From the NCBI GenBank assembly GCA_026416315.1, contig JAOAFK010000131.1:1-7114 (forward strand): a stretch of 7,114 nt of DNA. Direction: 5' to 3'. Below are positions 5,575-7,114 of this stretch, piece after piece; position 1 is the first letter of the stretch; each line of letters opens with the position of its first letter. The notes under the pieces were generated by a model that had not been told where the DNA came from, ran no database searches, and saw only the letters and a program-made list of their open reading frames with translations. Made by a program: the position numbers and the translations under genes. This DNA comes from Syntrophorhabdaceae bacterium. GTDB lineage: Bacteria; Desulfobacterota; Syntrophorhabdia; Syntrophorhabdales; Syntrophorhabdaceae.

Positions 5575-6477
5575 TCTTTCAAAGAGAACGCCAAACCGAA
5601 CACCATTGGCGCTTACAATCATTTCATTGAAAGAAAGATATCCCATGATCTCTCTTAAAAGAATAATGCCCTGAAGGATTATATCCTCCCTTCCTGCCTC
5701 AAGCCCGGAGATGTGTTTTTTTTCAGAAACCTTAAGGGGTATCATGGCCTCAATAATACGATCTATCTCGTCAATGGTTATGGTGATAGCGTGGATGAAT
5801 TCTTTTTTATATTCTTTCAGACCCTTTTTTATACCCGCCACATTTGTTATTGTGCCACCTGTTCCCACAAAAGTGCAGTTTTTTCCTGTAAATGGTAGAT
5901 TTAAATTTTCTCTTATGAATCTTTTCATACGATGGATCTCTGATTTTAAGACAGGATCGTGGGCGATAAACATCTCTGTGAGTTTAACGGAGCCAATGGG
6001 AATGGAGACAAAATCAATAAAATTGGATTTATCTGCCTTTATAATTTCAGTGCTGCCACCGCCTATATCCACAATGATACAATCATCAGAATTTATTTTA
6101 GGGTCATAAAAAATGGATAGGTATGTGTAATATGCCTCTTCTTTTTCTGTAATAACCCTTACTTTCAAATCAAGGTCATCTTTAACCTTTTTTAAAAAGA
6201 GATCGCTATTTTTTGCCTCCCTTAAGGCGCTCGTTCCAACACATAGAATTTCATCAACTTCCTGTTTTTTAGCAATGTTCATATATTGTTGAAGAACAGA
6301 TATTGTTCTCTCCATAGCATGTTTTTGAAGAAAACCCGTTTCTTTCAAACCTTCACCGAGCCTTGTAATGGTAGAAACATCCATGATTTCGTTTATGGTT
6401 TTATTATGTTCCACTGATGCTATGAGCATAAGCACCGTATTGGTTCCAATATCAATGGATGCGTATTTCATTGACAT
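5563..6477 (-). CDS. Ppx/GppA-family exopolyphosphatase or guanosine pentaphosphate phosphatase, short form
   Basis: The family removes terminal phosphate from polyphosphate or from pppGpp, in the cytoplasm. The 304-residue protein is the two-lobed ASKHA ATPase-fold core only; the longer E. coli Ppx and GppA (about 500 residues) carry an extra HD-like C-terminal domain that is absent here. Seen: YASIDIGTNTVLMLIASV (5-22), phosphate loop 1; TRLGEGL (38-44); CVGTSALREAKNS (79-91); ITEKEEAYYTYL (109-120), where the catalytic glutamate normally lies; IVDIGGGSTEII (135-146), phosphate loop 2; and FVGTGGTITNVAGI near 208. Two in-frame starts are possible, ATG at 6477 or at 6471; the purine-rich AGAGAGAG is better spaced for 6471, so the first two residues may not be made. 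The choice between polyphosphate and pppGpp cannot be made from sequence. It converges on rpoH with a 12-bp overlap. Confidence 0.88.
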   Translation of the reverse strand: MSMKYASIDIGTNTVLMLIASVEHNKTINEIMDVSTITRLGEGLKETGFLQKHAMERTISVLQQYMNIAKKQEVDEILCVGTSALREAKNSDLFLKKVKDDLDLKVRVITEKEEAYYTYLSIFYDPKINSDDCIIVDIGGGSTEIIKADKSNFIDFVSIPIGSVKLTEMFIAHDPVLKSEIHRMKRFIRENLNLPFTGKNCTFVGTGGTITNVAGIKKGLKEYKKEFIHAITITIDEIDRIIEAMIPLKVSEKKHISGLEAGREDIILQGIILLREIMGYLSFNEMIVSANGVRFGVLFERLKI

Positions 6478-6499
6478 CTCTCTCTGGAAGCAATATTAT
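6471..6499 (+). promoter_or_regulatory. Sigma-70-type promoter for ccdA
   Basis: A perfect -35 TTGACA (6471-6476) is followed after 17 bp by TATTAT (6494-6499), one base from consensus, predicting a start near 6506 and a leader of about 24 nt containing the GAGGT ribosome-binding site (6516-6520). The -35 overlaps the two possible start codons of the divergent phosphatase gene, and the -10 overlaps that gene's own -10 on the other strand. Confidence 0.65.
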
Positions 6500-6523
6500 A
6501 GCCTATATTAACCATGAGGTAAA
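6495..6523 (-). promoter_or_regulatory. Sigma-70-type promoter for the Ppx/GppA-family gene
   Basis: On the minus strand TTTACC (6518-6523) is followed after 17 bp by a perfect TATAAT (6495-6500). Transcription would begin near 6488, giving a leader of only about 11-17 nt. The -10 shares five bases with the opposite-strand -10 of ccdA, so polymerase cannot open both promoters at the same time. Confidence 0.6.
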
Positions 6524-6529
6524 ATTATA

Positions 6530-7114
6530 ATGGATATTGGTGGTTTTGTGGCATTTACTGGAGGATTACTTTCTTTTTTCAGCCCCTGTGTACTGCCCCT
6601 TGTGCCCTCTTATCTTATTTTTATCAGCGGCATAACATATGAGGATTATATAAAAACCAACCAAAAAAAATACAGAAAAACTGTACTTCTCCATGCAGTA
6701 TCTTTTATTTTGGGATTTTCATTCATTTTTGTTTTTTTAGGTATTGCCTCATCTTTAATTGGACGGTTTTTTGTTCAATATCAGGATTATATTGTTAAAT
6801 TAGGTGGTGTGATAATTGTTTTTTTAGGATTATTCTATCTCGATATAATTAAGATTCCTTTTCTAAACAGACAAAAGGTGTTTCAACTGAATAAGAAACC
6901 TGTTGGAGTATTCGGTTCTTTTTTAATAGGTATCACCTTTTCTTTTGGCTGGACACCCTGTGTGGGTCCTGCTCTGTCTTCCATTTTGATGCTTGCATGG
7001 ACATCGGATAAGATATTGCAGGGTGTTTATCTTTTAAGCCTATATTCTTTAGGTATGGCAATCCCCTTTATTATTTGTGCCCTTATATTTGACAGGATAT
7101 TTGAGTTTATAAAG
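6530..7114 (+). CDS. ccdA: CcdA/DsbD-family thiol-transfer membrane protein (3' end beyond window)
   Basis: CcdA carries electrons from cytoplasmic thioredoxin across the inner membrane to periplasmic thiol proteins, mainly for cytochrome c maturation. The 195 codons read here are most of a family near 230 residues. Seen: a first membrane segment with FFSPCVLPLVPSY (16-28), whose Cys20 is one of the redox pair; further hydrophobic segments near 48-73, 84-105, 120-155 and 160-190; and SFGWTPCVGPAL (138-149), whose Cys144 is the second redox cysteine. Each cysteine sits in a PC motif, as in active members. No periplasmic thioredoxin domain precedes the membrane part, so this is CcdA rather than full DsbD. 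The ATG at 6530 follows GAGGT (6516-6520) by 9 bp; the only upstream ATG nearby (6514) stops after two codons. The partner thioredoxin-like gene, if any, would lie to the right. Confidence 0.9.
   Translation, partial: MDIGGFVAFTGGLLSFFSPCVLPLVPSYLIFISGITYEDYIKTNQKKYRKTVLLHAVSFILGFSFIFVFLGIASSLIGRFFVQYQDYIVKLGGVIIVFLGLFYLDIIKIPFLNRQKVFQLNKKPVGVFGSFLIGITFSFGWTPCVGPALSSILMLAWTSDKILQGVYLLSLYSLGMAIPFIICALIFDRIFEFIK

Noticed and set aside
5711..6109. Plus-strand open frame of 132 codons opposite the Ppx/GppA gene.
   Set aside because: Antisense shadow; the minus-strand frame carries the phosphate-binding loops of the family.

Overview
The window is AT-rich, gene-dense bacterial DNA: nine protein-coding genes (two cut by the window edges), no RNA genes and no mobile elements. 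It looks like an anaerobic Gram-negative bacterium. The main reason is an RpoH-type (sigma-32) factor with the family's QRKLF box, which is typical of Proteobacteria and Desulfobacterota-like lineages. Molybdenum-hydroxylase maturation genes of the kind common in anaerobes fit this. A Desulfobacterota-like or neighbouring lineage is my guess, but the window alone cannot settle the phylum.

Layout. Positions 1-737 (minus) hold most of a nicotinate phosphoribosyltransferase of the archaeal-type branch. A 150-bp divergent control region (738-887) carries a strong sigma-70-type promoter for the rightward genes, a weaker candidate for the leftward gene, and an 11-bp inverted repeat that touches both. 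From 888 to 5574 six plus-strand genes are packed with overlaps or a 6-bp gap: a stand-alone ModE-type DNA-binding protein; a MocA/YgfJ-type nucleotidyltransferase; a MoeA-like molybdopterin-binding protein with a Cys-rich tail; a YqeB-family protein; XdhC; and RpoH. Convergent to rpoH, and overlapping it by 12 bp, is a short Ppx/GppA phosphatase (5563-6477, minus). A 52-bp gap with two facing, overlapping promoters separates it from a ccdA gene (from 6530, plus) that runs off the right edge.

How the genes work together. MocA/YgfJ, the MoeA-like protein, YqeB and XdhC form the known accessory set for xanthine-dehydrogenase-family molybdenum hydroxylases, including the proposed selenium-dependent molybdenum hydroxylases: cytidylylation of the cofactor, handling or sulfuration of it, and insertion. 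No hydroxylase subunit, selD or yqeC is in the window, so the enzyme served is elsewhere. The ModE-type protein at the head of the operon has no molybdate-binding domain and probably regulates the operon by another cue. rpoH sits at the end of this operon, its forced TTG start overlapping the xdhC stop, which links the heat-shock sigma factor to cofactor-maturation genes. A sigma-32-like promoter candidate inside the 3' end of xdhC could give rpoH its own expression. The right-hand ppx/ccdA pair (polyphosphate or alarmone hydrolysis; thiol transfer for cytochrome c or periplasmic redox) is a separate divergent unit.

The individual families are all known. The less ordinary points are the regulatory architectures (shared inverted repeat, overlapping divergent -10 elements, rpoH coupled to xdhC) and the Cys-rich MoeA-like protein.
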